DNA of 64,000 nucleotides from Flavobacteriaceae bacterium HL-DH10 (GTDB lineage: Bacteria > Bacteroidota > Bacteroidia > Flavobacteriales > Flavobacteriaceae). The stretch covers positions 1,562,001 to 1,626,000 of the forward strand of contig CP134536.1 of the NCBI GenBank assembly GCA_031826515.1. The letters run 5' to 3'. How positions within the stretch are numbered: the first letter of the stretch is position 1; the number at the start of each line of letters is the position of its first letter. A program made the position numbers and the translations under genes. The notes below the pieces were generated by a model. That model worked only from the letters and a program-made list of their open reading frames with translations. It did no database searches and was not told the origin of the DNA. Positions 9,480-18,619 of the stretch are shown piece after piece.

Positions 9480-10024
9480 AAAACAGCTTCTTTTAAAGTA
9501 GGTAGCTGCAAATCCTTTTCAGAAACCACGAATACTGTTTCATCTAATTTCCAATCAATATTCAAATCTTTATCATTATAAATAATACCGCCTTCTGACG
9601 CTTTATTATAAAAATTATCGCATTTATACGAAAAGATAGCGGTATCACTTAACACAATAAAGCCATGTGCAAAACCGCGTGGAACGAATAACTGTTTTTT
9701 ATTCTCTTCTGTTAATTCTACAGCCACATGCTGTCCAAAAGTTAAAGAGTTTTTTCTAACATCTACAGCAACATCTAAAACCTGCCCCTTAATAACTCTT
9801 ACTAATTTAGCTTGGGCATATTCTCCAACCTGATAATGTAAACCTCTTAAAACTCCTTTTGAAGAAAAAGATTCATTATCCTGGATAAATTTAATATTTT
9901 TTCCAATTAAGACATTAAATACATCCTGATTAAAACTTTCAAAAAAATAACCTCTGCTATCATTAAAAATTTTTGGTTCTATTATAAAACATCCTTTTAA
10001 TTTAGTTTCTTTTACTCTCATCAT
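9476..10024 (-). CDS. rfbC: dTDP-4-dehydrorhamnose 3,5-epimerase
   Basis: The 182-residue cupin-fold protein has the RfbC signatures [10 protein letters not shown] (22-31), LRGLHYQ with the catalytic His (about residue 65), VAVDVR and [10 protein letters not shown]. It epimerises dTDP-4-keto-6-deoxyglucose at C3 and C5. Both ends overlap neighbours by four bases (rfbA upstream, rfbD downstream). All four steps of dTDP-L-rhamnose synthesis are therefore in one coupled block. Confidence 0.95.
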   Translation of the reverse strand: MMRVKETKLKGCFIIEPKIFNDSRGYFFESFNQDVFNVLIGKNIKFIQDNESFSSKGVLRGLHYQVGEYAQAKLVRVIKGQVLDVAVDVRKNSLTFGQHVAVELTEENKKQLFVPRGFAHGFIVLSDTAIFSYKCDNFYNKASEGGIIYNDKDLNIDWKLDETVFVVSEKDLQLPTLKEAVL

Positions 10025-10887
10025 TCTTTATCCAATAACCCTAATAAATTCTTTCCATAACCACTTTTAAGTAAAGGTTCAGCTAAAGACTTAAATTGTT
10101 CTTTATCAATATAACCCATTTCAAAAGCAGCACCTTCAATAGCTCCTATTTTTAAACCTTGTCTTTCTTCAATAACCTCAACAAATTGTGAAGCTTGCAT
10201 TAAAGATTGAAAAGTGCCAGTATCTAACCAAGCCGTACCTCTATCTAATATACTAACACTTAGCTTGCCTTGTCTTAGGTACTCTTTATTTACATCTGTA
10301 ATCTCTAATTCTCCTCTATCACTAGGTTTCATGTTTTTCGCAATATCGACAACGGTATTATCATAAAAATAAATACCAGGAACAGCATAATTAGATTTAG
10401 GTTTTTTTGGTTTTTCTTCAATAGAAATAGCTTGACCCTTTGCATCAAACTCAACGACACCATAACGTTCAGGATCATGCACCCTGTATGCGTAAATAAT
10501 ACCTCCTTCAGGATTATTATTAGCTTGCAAAAGCTTAGCTAAACCTGTGCCATAAAAAATATTATCACCTAATATTAAAGCTACTTTATCATTCCCAATA
10601 AACTCTTCACCAATAATAAATGCTTCAGCTAATCCATTAGGTGCTTCCTGAACAGCATATTCAAATTTACACCCATACTTTTTACCATCTCCCAATAAAT
10701 CTTTAAACAAAGGTAAATCTTTAGGTGTTGAAATAATTAACACTTCATTTATACCTGCATTCATTAATGTTGAAAGCGGGTAATAAATCATAGGTTTATC
10801 ATAAATAGGCATCAATTGCTTACTAACTGATAAAGTCAAAGGGTGTAATCGTGTTCCAGATCCTCCTGCTAATATTATTCCTTTCAT
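10021..10887 (-). CDS. rfbA: Glucose-1-phosphate thymidylyltransferase
   Basis: The 288-residue protein begins [18 protein letters not shown], the G-x-G-T-R-L-x-P-x-T pyrophosphorylase loop of RfbA. It has [25 protein letters not shown] (Mg-binding Asp) and a conserved [12 protein letters not shown] segment. It joins glucose 1-phosphate and dTTP to give dTDP-glucose, the first committed step to dTDP-rhamnose, and is usually feedback-inhibited by the end product. It starts one base after the rfbB stop and overlaps rfbC by four bases. Confidence 0.96.
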   Translation of the reverse strand: MKGIILAGGSGTRLHPLTLSVSKQLMPIYDKPMIYYPLSTLMNAGINEVLIISTPKDLPLFKDLLGDGKKYGCKFEYAVQEAPNGLAEAFIIGEEFIGNDKVALILGDNIFYGTGLAKLLQANNNPEGGIIYAYRVHDPERYGVVEFDAKGQAISIEEKPKKPKSNYAVPGIYFYDNTVVDIAKNMKPSDRGELEITDVNKEYLRQGKLSVSILDRGTAWLDTGTFQSLMQASQFVEVIEERQGLKIGAIEGAAFEMGYIDKEQFKSLAEPLLKSGYGKNLLGLLDKE

Positions 10888-10888
10888 A

Positions 10889-11932
10889 TTAATTATATTG
10901 TTTTTTATAATATGATTGATATGCTCCGCTAGTTACATTATTAAGCCAATCTTCATTACTTAAATACCAATCTATTGTTATAGAAAGCCCTTCTTCAAAA
11001 GTTACTGAGGGTTTCCATCCTAATTCTTTATTAATCTTTGATGCGTCTATAGCATATCTTAAATCATGTCCTGGTCTATCTTTAACATAAGTTATTAGCT
11101 TTTCTGATGACCCGTTTGGTCTATTTAGTTTAATATCCATTTGCTTACATAATAACTTGACTAAATCAATATTTTTCCATTCATTGAATCCACCAATATT
11201 ATACGTTTCACTTATATTTCCTTGATGAAAAACCAAGTCAATAGCTACGGCATGATCAACCACATATAACCAGTCTCGAGTATAATTCCCATCTCCATAA
11301 ACAGGTAATGATTTACCATTAATAATATTATTAATAAAAAGAGGAATTAACTTTTCTGGAAATTGATTTTGTCCATAATTATTAGAACAATTTGTTATCA
11401 CATAAGGCAGTCCATAAGTTTCACCATAAGCTCTTACAAAATGATCTGAACTAGCCTTTGACGCTGAGTAAGGAGAATTCGGGTCGTATGAAGTTGTTTC
11501 GGTAAACAAACCTGTTTCTCCTAAAGAGCCATAAACCTCATCAGTGCTAACATGATAAAATAATTTATTATTAAAATCCTCTTTCCAAGTATTTTTAAAA
11601 GCATTTAACAAAATCATGGTCCCAATAACATTCGTTTTAACAAATGCTAAAGGATCTTTTATAGATCTATCGACGTGAGATTCTGCTGCTAAATGAATCA
11701 CACTATCAAATGAGTACTCTTTAAACAACTCATTTATAAAGAGTTCATCAGTTATATCTCCTTTTATAAAAGTATAATTAGGTTTATTTTCAATATCTTT
11801 TAAATTTTCTAAGTTACCTGCATAGGTAAGCATATCTAAATTAAAAACATTATAATCAGGATACTTTTCAACAAAAAGCTTTACTACATGAGAACCAATG
11901 AACCCTGCTCCTCCAGTTATTAAAATTGTCAT
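10889..11932 (-). CDS. rfbB: dTDP-glucose 4,6-dehydratase
   Basis: The 347-residue extended SDR has [12 protein letters not shown] (6-17) for NAD binding, [23 protein letters not shown] with the catalytic Asp-Glu pair, and [10 protein letters not shown] with the Tyr-x3-Lys pair. It makes dTDP-4-keto-6-deoxyglucose. The gene follows the Wzz-like gene by ten bases, which ties rhamnose supply to chain-length control in one transcript. Family and function are clear. Confidence 0.96.
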   Translation of the reverse strand: MTILITGGAGFIGSHVVKLFVEKYPDYNVFNLDMLTYAGNLENLKDIENKPNYTFIKGDITDELFINELFKEYSFDSVIHLAAESHVDRSIKDPLAFVKTNVIGTMILLNAFKNTWKEDFNNKLFYHVSTDEVYGSLGETGLFTETTSYDPNSPYSASKASSDHFVRAYGETYGLPYVITNCSNNYGQNQFPEKLIPLFINNIINGKSLPVYGDGNYTRDWLYVVDHAVAIDLVFHQGNISETYNIGGFNEWKNIDLVKLLCKQMDIKLNRPNGSSEKLITYVKDRPGHDLRYAIDASKINKELGWKPSVTFEEGLSITIDWYLSNEDWLNNVTSGAYQSYYKKQYN

Positions 11933-11942
11933 GACTCTATAT

Positions 11943-13013
11943 TTAAAGTTTTGATTGTTTTTTTAAGAAATCACCTAAACCAATAAAAGAAAACACCAAT
12001 AATGCTAATACAACGAATACTATTGGGAGTACAAACTTCTTTTTGTCTGTCCATTCTCTAATATCATAACCTGATTTTGGGAAATTAGCTAATACATTAA
12101 TTATGTTTTTTTGGATGGCTTTTGTGCTGTCTATTTCTCTTCTTCGATTTTCATAACTCAATCTTTGTTGAATAATTTTTGACTCATCAACTATTAAACT
12201 TCCTCCTGCTGATTCGGCATCTCCCATATACAAATTGGTGCCAGACCCTGGTATTTGCTCTTTTTGAGATTCATTAATTCTAATTTTTAAATATTCTTTA
12301 GCTAATGAGTCTGTTTTTTGAACCTGTTGAAGAAGTGAATAGTCTTTCTTTTCTAATATTTCACTATTAGACTTAAGGATATCTTCTAAATAGTCATTAT
12401 CACAAAGTTGATCTACAAAAGATTCTTCTATTTTTTTATATAGATTTCTATCAGTAGACGCCACTCCTATTCTATGAATAGGAAAACTATAAGTCGTCAA
12501 GGATTCTTTAAACCTATCATAGGTCATTTCTAATCGAGATAGTGAATCTAAACGATTATAAAATGCAGAATACATTTCAGCCATGTTATTTTCGTCTAAA
12601 TCTGGTTCAATATAAAATCCTTTTAAATTAGAGGCTTCCACGCCAGAGATCTTCAATCTTTTTGCTAACTCTGAAGTGTCTTTATCTATATGTGCTAATT
12701 GATGAAACTGCTTAATGTTTTCATAAACTTGTCTGGTAGAATTAAAATTGGTTTGAATAAATAAATTGGCTCCATACAATTTCTCAGAATTCATGTCAAT
12801 AATAAAACCTATACCTCCACCTAAAATAATTGCGGCTGCATACCAAACCAAACGTTTATAAATATGCACTAACAGTAATAAAACAACGTTATAAATACCA
12901 ATAAAAATACTACCTATAAACTTAAAAAACCGATCAAAAGCATTGCCTATAAGTTTAAACAACTGCCCTAAATCTACTTCTTCAGATTGTGGTTGTGGAG
13001 ATTCTTTACTCAT
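11943..13013 (-). CDS. Wzz-like chain-length determinant protein
   Basis: This 356-residue inner-membrane protein has a cytosolic N-terminus, a transmembrane region at about residues 35-75, a periplasmic helical domain rich in charged coiled-coil sequence (about 90-320), and a second membrane segment near the C-terminus (FVLPIVFVVLALLVFSFIGL). That topology is the Wzz/PCP arrangement that sets glycan chain length. The N-terminal membrane region looks long enough for two segments, unlike classic Wzz. There is no C-terminal kinase domain. It lies between the DUF6909-type gene and rfbB with gaps of ten bases or less. Sequence similarity to characterised Wzz proteins is weak, so the role rests on topology and context. 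Confidence 0.65.
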   Translation of the reverse strand: MSKESPQPQSEEVDLGQLFKLIGNAFDRFFKFIGSIFIGIYNVVLLLLVHIYKRLVWYAAAIILGGGIGFIIDMNSEKLYGANLFIQTNFNSTRQVYENIKQFHQLAHIDKDTSELAKRLKISGVEASNLKGFYIEPDLDENNMAEMYSAFYNRLDSLSRLEMTYDRFKESLTTYSFPIHRIGVASTDRNLYKKIEESFVDQLCDNDYLEDILKSNSEILEKKDYSLLQQVQKTDSLAKEYLKIRINESQKEQIPGSGTNLYMGDAESAGGSLIVDESKIIQQRLSYENRRREIDSTKAIQKNIINVLANFPKSGYDIREWTDKKKFVLPIVFVVLALLVFSFIGLGDFLKKQSKL

Positions 13014-13022
13014 AATTTTTAT

Positions 13023-14717
13023 TTAATTAAATATTTGTTCTAATATGGTTCTTGTTATTAAATAGGTTGGTCTTACACCCGATGTTCCCAATCCGCCAGA
13101 AGCTAGTGTCGCTCCTGTTTCTAAGGGATTATCACTCGCATAATACGCATATCTTACTTTTACATTTGGACTGATACTACCGCGTACTTTAGACGCGGCT
13201 TGAATGGCTTTTTGATAGTGAGCACCTTCCATTTCTAACCCTATCACATTCCATGTTGAATTGTAAAAGAATTTCAAAATATCTTTGTTTTGTAAGGACG
13301 TGCCCAAAACAGTTATCATAGCCCCTTCATAAACACCAACACCTTGGTTTTCTAAATCTTCTCTTTTTAATTCATTTTCAAAAGGATAATTATCTGCAGT
13401 ACCTTCAAAGATGTGAGCCGATGGTATCATAATATCACCTTTACCGCCTTCTAAAATCCCTGCTTTACCCATAATAGATAAGGATTCTACATTTAAATGA
13501 ATTTTATTTCCTTTTGATTTGTATGGCTTCAATAATTCATCAATAGTTTCATAAGCCTGCTCACCAAAAGCATAATCCATAACCAAAATAACAGGTTTTG
13601 TTTTATTTAAAAGTGCTTCATCTAATTTAATATCCACTTTTGAATAATCCATTTTGCTCGAATCAAAAATTTGAACATCTATATTAGTTCCTGACGAATC
13701 TTTTACATAAATCATACCTTTTTGTAACGCTTCCTTAGTTACTTTATTTCTAAGATTTTCATTCTCTTTTTTACTTAAAGACTCATAAACCTCAAAAATA
13801 TCTTTCTTAGAATTTATAGTTTTTAAAGCACTTGGAATAAAAAGCGTGTTCATAACACTGTGCATATTCGCACTAATAATATGTAATGGTCTGTCTAAAA
13901 GTTTGTTTTTAAGAAGCACTTCCTTTATAGTATCTGCCCATATTTCACCATGAATATGATGTCCTATGCTATCTCTTAATACTGGACTAAAGGTAATTGT
14001 TCTCTTTTTTGCATTTGTTTGCTCTTCAATGGCTAACTTTCCTAACCAATATATGATATGTAAAAAACGTTCTGGCTGTTTAATTGTTGCAAATTGATTA
14101 TAAACGGTTGTTAGCTCTTTAAATGTTCTGCCTAAAATATTAGCCGCATGTGTTATAGCAACTTCTCGATCATCTTGAGTTAGTTTCTTTTTAGATAACA
14201 CTACTTTTTCAAGTTTTATCCAATCTCTAGTTGTTGTCCCTTCTTCGTCAATTAAAACCCGAGAACTTATTTTATGAGATTCTACAAAAAGAAATGTAAG
14301 ATGTGTTAAAATATCATAAATATCTGATCGCCCGCGTGTAATCTCAATATTCATTTGTTCGTCATCAATTCTGTAACAATTACGACGTCTTTTTTCTGGA
14401 ATAATAGGTTTAAAATGCGAATTAGAATAGCCTTCATCACTTGTTAAATTAATAAAAGTACATTCTTCAATCCCAATAGGCAGTCTGTCTATTACATAAA
14501 GTAGTCCTTCTAATTCCGCCTTTTCTTCTCCAATAGAACCATATATTTCTGGTCGTAAAAGCAGTAAAGATTCTCTAAGCGTTTCACCAGAAATTCCCAT
14601 AGGTTTATAAAACCCTCGGTTAAATAAATGGCGCATAGTAATATACATCCTTTCGATGGCATTCGAGCTTTCTTGAGCTCTTGTTCTTTCATGATGTTTT
14701 TTATTACTCATACCCAT
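13023..14717 (-). CDS. DUF6909-type conserved protein, nucleosidase-like C-terminus
   Basis: This 564-residue soluble protein has no signal peptide or membrane segment. I recognise it only as a conserved Bacteroidetes family (probably DUF6909). The C-terminal part (about 400-564) has GDIMIPSAHIFEGT, VYEGAMITVLGTS and VIGLEMEGAHYQKA. The MEG element resembles the ribose-binding M-E-G of the PNP/UDP phosphorylase and MTA/AMP nucleosidase fold. The N-terminal 250 residues are helical and unassigned. A second start two codons in (14711) is possible. It lies between the GH3-like adenylase and the Wzz-like gene. A purine-nucleotide-linked enzymatic role is an inference from the motif only; no substrate can be named. 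Confidence 0.6.
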   Translation of the reverse strand: MGMSNKKHHERTRAQESSNAIERMYITMRHLFNRGFYKPMGISGETLRESLLLLRPEIYGSIGEEKAELEGLLYVIDRLPIGIEECTFINLTSDEGYSNSHFKPIIPEKRRRNCYRIDDEQMNIEITRGRSDIYDILTHLTFLFVESHKISSRVLIDEEGTTTRDWIKLEKVVLSKKKLTQDDREVAITHAANILGRTFKELTTVYNQFATIKQPERFLHIIYWLGKLAIEEQTNAKKRTITFSPVLRDSIGHHIHGEIWADTIKEVLLKNKLLDRPLHIISANMHSVMNTLFIPSALKTINSKKDIFEVYESLSKKENENLRNKVTKEALQKGMIYVKDSSGTNIDVQIFDSSKMDYSKVDIKLDEALLNKTKPVILVMDYAFGEQAYETIDELLKPYKSKGNKIHLNVESLSIMGKAGILEGGKGDIMIPSAHIFEGTADNYPFENELKREDLENQGVGVYEGAMITVLGTSLQNKDILKFFYNSTWNVIGLEMEGAHYQKAIQAASKVRGSISPNVKVRYAYYASDNPLETGATLASGGLGTSGVRPTYLITRTILEQIFN

Positions 14718-14747
14718 TTTAACTCGCCAAAGATACTATTATTTAGA

Positions 14748-16241
14748 TTAATTATCGTGAGGAAAACCCTCAACAATTTTTCTATCATTTGATAATCTTG
14801 GGATTTTATTTTGTCCTCCCAATTTACCAACAGATTTCATATAGTCCTGAAATCCGCCTTTTTTTACCCTTGTAATTTTAAGAGGTTGTAACACCTTGCC
14901 AACTATTAAATCGAAATAATAACTATTTTGTTTTTGAAGTGATTCATCTATTTTTCTCGCTAAAGCGGAAAGATTTTTTGGTTCATTTTCAAATTCTATA
15001 AACCACTCATGGTATGGTAAACCTTCCTCAGGATTTATTTGAGGCGCAACCGTAAACTCTGAAACTCTTATTGTTGTATTTAAAGTCGCTTCTTGCATCG
15101 CTTGTTCTACTTCTTTTGCTATAACATGTTCTCCAAAAGCAGAAATAAAATGTTTAATTCTTCCTGAAACGATAACACGGTATGGTTTCGTTGATGTAAA
15201 CTCAACCGTATCACCAATATTATAAGCCCATAACCCGGCATTAGTTGAAATTATCATCACATAATTTACACCAATAGCAACATCTTTAATTGTGATTCGT
15301 TTTGGATTTTCATTAAAAAATTCGTCGGCTTTAATAAACTCATAAAAAATCCCTGAATTTAATTGCAACAGCATCCCTTTTTCATGCTGCTTATCCTGAA
15401 AAGCAAAAAATCCTTCACTGGCAGGATACAATTCTATACTATCCACTTTTCTGCCAATTAAATTTTCAAATTTGGCTCTATAAGGCTCATAATTAACACC
15501 TCCAAAAATGAATAAGTTGAAATTCTTGAAAATATCACCGACTTTTTTACCTGTTTTTTGCTGAAGTTTTTCAAAGTACATTTGTACCCATGATGGAATT
15601 CCAGAAATAATGGTCATATTCTCTGGAAGTGTTTCTTCAACAATAGCATCTACTTTAGTTTCCCAATCTTCAATACAATTGGTTTCCCAAGACGGTAATC
15701 TGTTTTTTTGAAGATATTTAGGGACATAATGTGCTACAATGCCCGAAAGCCGACCTAATTGCACACCATTTTGCTCATTAAGAATAGGACTTCCTTGAAG
15801 GAAAATCATCTTTCCATCAACAAATTTGGCATTCCCCGTTTCATGAATATACATTAAAATAGCATTTCTTGCTGCTTCAACATGTGTAGGCATACTTTCT
15901 TTGGTAATAGGAATGTATTTTGAACCCGAAGTGGTACCTGATGTTTTTGCAAAGTAAATTGGCTTACCCTTCCAAAGGATATTGTCTTGTCCAGCAACTA
16001 CTTTTTCAACATACGGTTTTAAAGCTTCATAATCTCTAACGGGAACTCGTTTAACAAAATCTTCATAATTATCAATACTTATAAAATCATGATCTTTTCC
16101 AAATTCGGTTCCTGCAGCATTCGCTATTAAGTCTTCAAATACGTTTTGCTGAGTTTCAACAGGGTTATTTGCCCATTTTTGAATCTTTTTACAAACACGT
16201 TTTGCAAATGGTTTTGCTAAAGCAGATTTTAATGACATCAT
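14748..16241 (-). CDS. GH3 auxin-responsive-promoter-family acyl adenylase/amidotransferase
   Basis: The 497-residue protein matches the GH3 family of the ANL adenylate-forming superfamily. It has the phosphate-loop segment YFAKTSGTTSGSKYIP (about 102-117), ELYPASEGFFAF around residue 275, and YNIGDTVEFTS with the nucleotide-binding Asp. Plant members link amino acids to acyl hormones; bacterial members are common in Bacteroidetes and largely uncharacterised. It is cytosolic, of normal length, and starts right at the stop of the M23 peptidase gene upstream, with a second ATG one codon in. Its place at the head of a glycan operon gives no firm substrate. Confidence 0.85.
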   Translation of the reverse strand: MMSLKSALAKPFAKRVCKKIQKWANNPVETQQNVFEDLIANAAGTEFGKDHDFISIDNYEDFVKRVPVRDYEALKPYVEKVVAGQDNILWKGKPIYFAKTSGTTSGSKYIPITKESMPTHVEAARNAILMYIHETGNAKFVDGKMIFLQGSPILNEQNGVQLGRLSGIVAHYVPKYLQKNRLPSWETNCIEDWETKVDAIVEETLPENMTIISGIPSWVQMYFEKLQQKTGKKVGDIFKNFNLFIFGGVNYEPYRAKFENLIGRKVDSIELYPASEGFFAFQDKQHEKGMLLQLNSGIFYEFIKADEFFNENPKRITIKDVAIGVNYVMIISTNAGLWAYNIGDTVEFTSTKPYRVIVSGRIKHFISAFGEHVIAKEVEQAMQEATLNTTIRVSEFTVAPQINPEEGLPYHEWFIEFENEPKNLSALARKIDESLQKQNSYYFDLIVGKVLQPLKITRVKKGGFQDYMKSVGKLGGQNKIPRLSNDRKIVEGFPHDN

Positions 16242-17108
16242 TTATTTAAAATCGATAAAATTTGTTGGGTTAATAGGGTAACCATCATTCCAAAGTTCAA
16301 AATGTAAATGAGGTCCTGTTGATAGTTCTCCAGTATTTCCTGCGGTGGCAATAACTTCTCCTGCTTTTACTAAATCACCCTGAGATTTTGTTAATGCCGC
16401 ATTATGCTTATATACAGATATGAGTCCGTAACTATGCTCTATTAATATCACATGTCCTGTGTTAGCTGTCCACTCTGCAAAAATAACAATGCCATCGGCT
16501 GTTGCTTTTATCGGGGTGTTTTTTGCGACAACAATATCTACAGCATAGTGCTTTTCTTTTAAATTATAAGGCTCACTAATTGTTCCGTTTACTGGAGGGA
16601 ATAACACAAAGTTAGTTGAAGATGTTGCCGATTCAAATAAATTATACTTATCTTCTTTATCTACTTTTTCTCGTAAAAGAGAATCTTCGGCTATGGGATT
16701 AAAATCGACTTCACTAGCTTCAAGTTTAACCGCTTCTACAATAGAGTCTTTATTAAAATCTGCCGCACTTAAATCACCTTTTAGCACCTGCTTTATTGAA
16801 GCAAAATACCTATCGTTCATCGCTATAACTTGCTGTAAAGAATCCGTTTTATAATTTAACTCTGTTGCTTTCTTTTTTAATGCCGTTGAAGAATACCCTG
16901 GAATATATTCTCTAAGTGGAGTAAAAGCAATAATTGCATACGTTACACCTATTAAAAAAATTGCAGATAAAGAGGCCAACACAAAAACATTTAAGCGTGT
17001 GAGTTTAAGAGATAAGCGTTCTTCAAAAGTGTTTTCATTAAGAATAACAAGTTTGTACTTATCAAGTAATTTATGCTTTATTCTTTTTGGCTTCTTTTTT
17101 TCTTTCAT
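16242..17108 (-). CDS. M23-family peptidase with N-terminal membrane anchor
   Basis: I place the start at 17108 (MKEKKKPKRIKHK); a longer frame begins at 17147 but adds an unlikely 13 residues. The protein (288 residues) has a basic cytosolic start, one membrane segment (VFVLASLSAIFLIGVTYAII), a short coiled-coil region and a C-terminal lysostaphin-type domain. That domain shows KHYAVDIV (H and D metal ligands) and GPHLHFELW (HxH ligand). It would cut or hold peptidoglycan cross-links in the periplasm. The final metal ligand His and the Asp are both present, so activity is plausible. It heads the run of glycan genes and ends exactly where the GH3-like gene starts. Confidence 0.88.
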   Translation of the reverse strand: MKEKKKPKRIKHKLLDKYKLVILNENTFEERLSLKLTRLNVFVLASLSAIFLIGVTYAIIAFTPLREYIPGYSSTALKKKATELNYKTDSLQQVIAMNDRYFASIKQVLKGDLSAADFNKDSIVEAVKLEASEVDFNPIAEDSLLREKVDKEDKYNLFESATSSTNFVLFPPVNGTISEPYNLKEKHYAVDIVVAKNTPIKATADGIVIFAEWTANTGHVILIEHSYGLISVYKHNAALTKSQGDLVKAGEVIATAGNTGELSTGPHLHFELWNDGYPINPTNFIDFK

Positions 17109-17344
17109 GTATTTATAACCATTATTTTTATCGGTCACATGTAGCATTCATTTAATCATTTCCATGGGTATCGGAAATTTAGTTATGAATGTTTCATACT
17201 AAACAAAAATAAATAGAATTTATTAAAGATACTCCTCTTTTAAACAAAGTATAACAGTCTATTAATTCTCTTTATGCTAAAGTTATACTTTAAACGACAT
17301 AATTAAACTTTAATTATTAACTTTGCATAACAAAATTAAAAATT

Positions 17345-17530
17345 ATGATCTCATCAAGTATATTTTTAGGAATGATTGGAGCTCCACAAATTATTTTAAT
17401 TGTAGTGGTTGTTTTATTATTATTTGGAGGTAAAAAAATACCAGAATTAATGCGCGGATTAGGAAGCGGTATTAAAGAATTTAAAGACGCTAGTAAAGAA
17501 GACGAAAAAAAAGACGATTCTAAAAAATAA
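17345..17530 (+). CDS. tatA: TatA/E twin-arginine translocase subunit
   Basis: The 61-residue protein has the TatA plan: a short periplasmic N-terminus, one membrane helix ([16 protein letters not shown]), the [20 protein letters not shown] hinge and amphipathic helix, and a charged tail. It forms the pore of the Tat export system with TatC, which is not in this window. A TAACTTTG element at 17318-17325 matches the Bacteroidetes -7 box TAnnTTTG. A strong hairpin terminator follows at 17553. It is transcribed alone, away from the glycan operon. Confidence 0.95.
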   Translation: MISSSIFLGMIGAPQIILIVVVVLLLFGGKKIPELMRGLGSGIKEFKDASKEDEKKDDSKK

Positions 17531-17552
17531 AAAGAAACATATTTAATCAAAC

Positions 17553-17583
17553 AAAAAAACCAACACAATGTGTTGGTTTTTTT
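17553..17583 (+). terminator. Bidirectional rho-independent terminator after tatA
   Basis: A perfect stem CCAACAC (17560-17566) pairs with GTGTTGG (17570-17576) over a three-base loop. It is flanked by a run of A on the left and a run of T on the right, so it can stop tatA on the plus strand and the DUF4837 gene on the minus strand. Confidence 0.9.
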
Positions 17584-17607
17584 GTGGCTCAATTTTAATT
17601 AAATCGA

Positions 17608-18597
17608 TTATTTTTCAATTTTTATAGATTTTATAATAGCCTCTAATTCGAATATATAATTACGTTTTTCTACAGACGGTGCATAAGCAAAACCTTCGGC
17701 TATTATCCATCTGTTATTAATTTTGTCTTCAATAGCATAGTTTATATAGGGTCCAGCCATAACCGCATTCTTAACTTCCCACATCCCTTTTGTTTCTAAT
17801 GTTGGCTTATTGTCTAAAATAATTTCTGTATGGAAAGGTGTATATGCATTTTCAGTAATCATATACGAACCCTCTAAAGGACCTGCAATGTATTTTTGAC
17901 CAATAGAGTCTCTAACTTTTACAATCTGATCGATTATACTTGAATCTTTTTTAATGGCTTTTAATGGTAATTCATATAATAGAATATTAACATACCCTGT
18001 TGGAATATCTCTTTTTAACCAATAAAACTTATCCGCTTTGGTTGCTAAAGTTTTTCCTATTCTATAAGCCGTTGGAAACTCTATATTCAATCCTAGATGT
18101 TCTTTAATCTCTTTCGCGTTATATAACGATTTTCTTGTTTGCTTTTGTTTTGCTGATATTTCAGTATTCTTAAACGATTCAATTATTTTAGACGTGTTAT
18201 CATTAAGCACTTTAATGACCTCTTGTTTTGTTTTACCTGAAACGGTAATTACTTTTTGTGGTTGCGAATAAACATTATTCTTAAATGTAATAGCGGGCGT
18301 CTTACCCATTTCTATTTTTAGAATCGTTCTGTTTTGTGTAATAAAACCGGAAAATACCTGCGTAGGTATTTGATTAATATTAAAAACAGGTTCATCCTGA
18401 GGCAGACCATAAATAGGCGATGCTAATACATTTCTAATAGTTTCTCCAACACTACCATCCCACATGTCGTTGCTTATAACAACAGAAATATCATTTATTT
18501 TTCCACTGGAGTCTAAAAGAATTCTTTGGTTTGGTTTTTTGTCGCCACAAGACATTACTAATAATAATGAAAATGCTGCTAAAAATAAATATCGCAT
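17608..18597 (-). CDS. DUF4837 family lipoprotein
   Basis: The 329-residue protein begins MRYLFLAAFSLLLVMSCGDKK, a lipoprotein signal with Cys at residue 17. The rest matches the Bacteroidetes-specific DUF4837 family (for example ISVVISNDMWDGSVGE and FYWLKRDIPTGYVNILLYE). Function is unknown; it should be anchored in the inner or outer membrane facing the periplasm. It lies 22 bases downstream of the lytic transglycosylase gene on the same strand, so a cell-envelope role in the same transcript is possible. Confidence 0.85.
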   Translation of the reverse strand: MRYLFLAAFSLLLVMSCGDKKPNQRILLDSSGKINDISVVISNDMWDGSVGETIRNVLASPIYGLPQDEPVFNINQIPTQVFSGFITQNRTILKIEMGKTPAITFKNNVYSQPQKVITVSGKTKQEVIKVLNDNTSKIIESFKNTEISAKQKQTRKSLYNAKEIKEHLGLNIEFPTAYRIGKTLATKADKFYWLKRDIPTGYVNILLYELPLKAIKKDSSIIDQIVKVRDSIGQKYIAGPLEGSYMITENAYTPFHTEIILDNKPTLETKGMWEVKNAVMAGPYINYAIEDKINNRWIIAEGFAYAPSVEKRNYIFELEAIIKSIKIEK

Positions 18598-18619
18598 AAT
18601 AAAGTTAAGTTTTGAAGAA

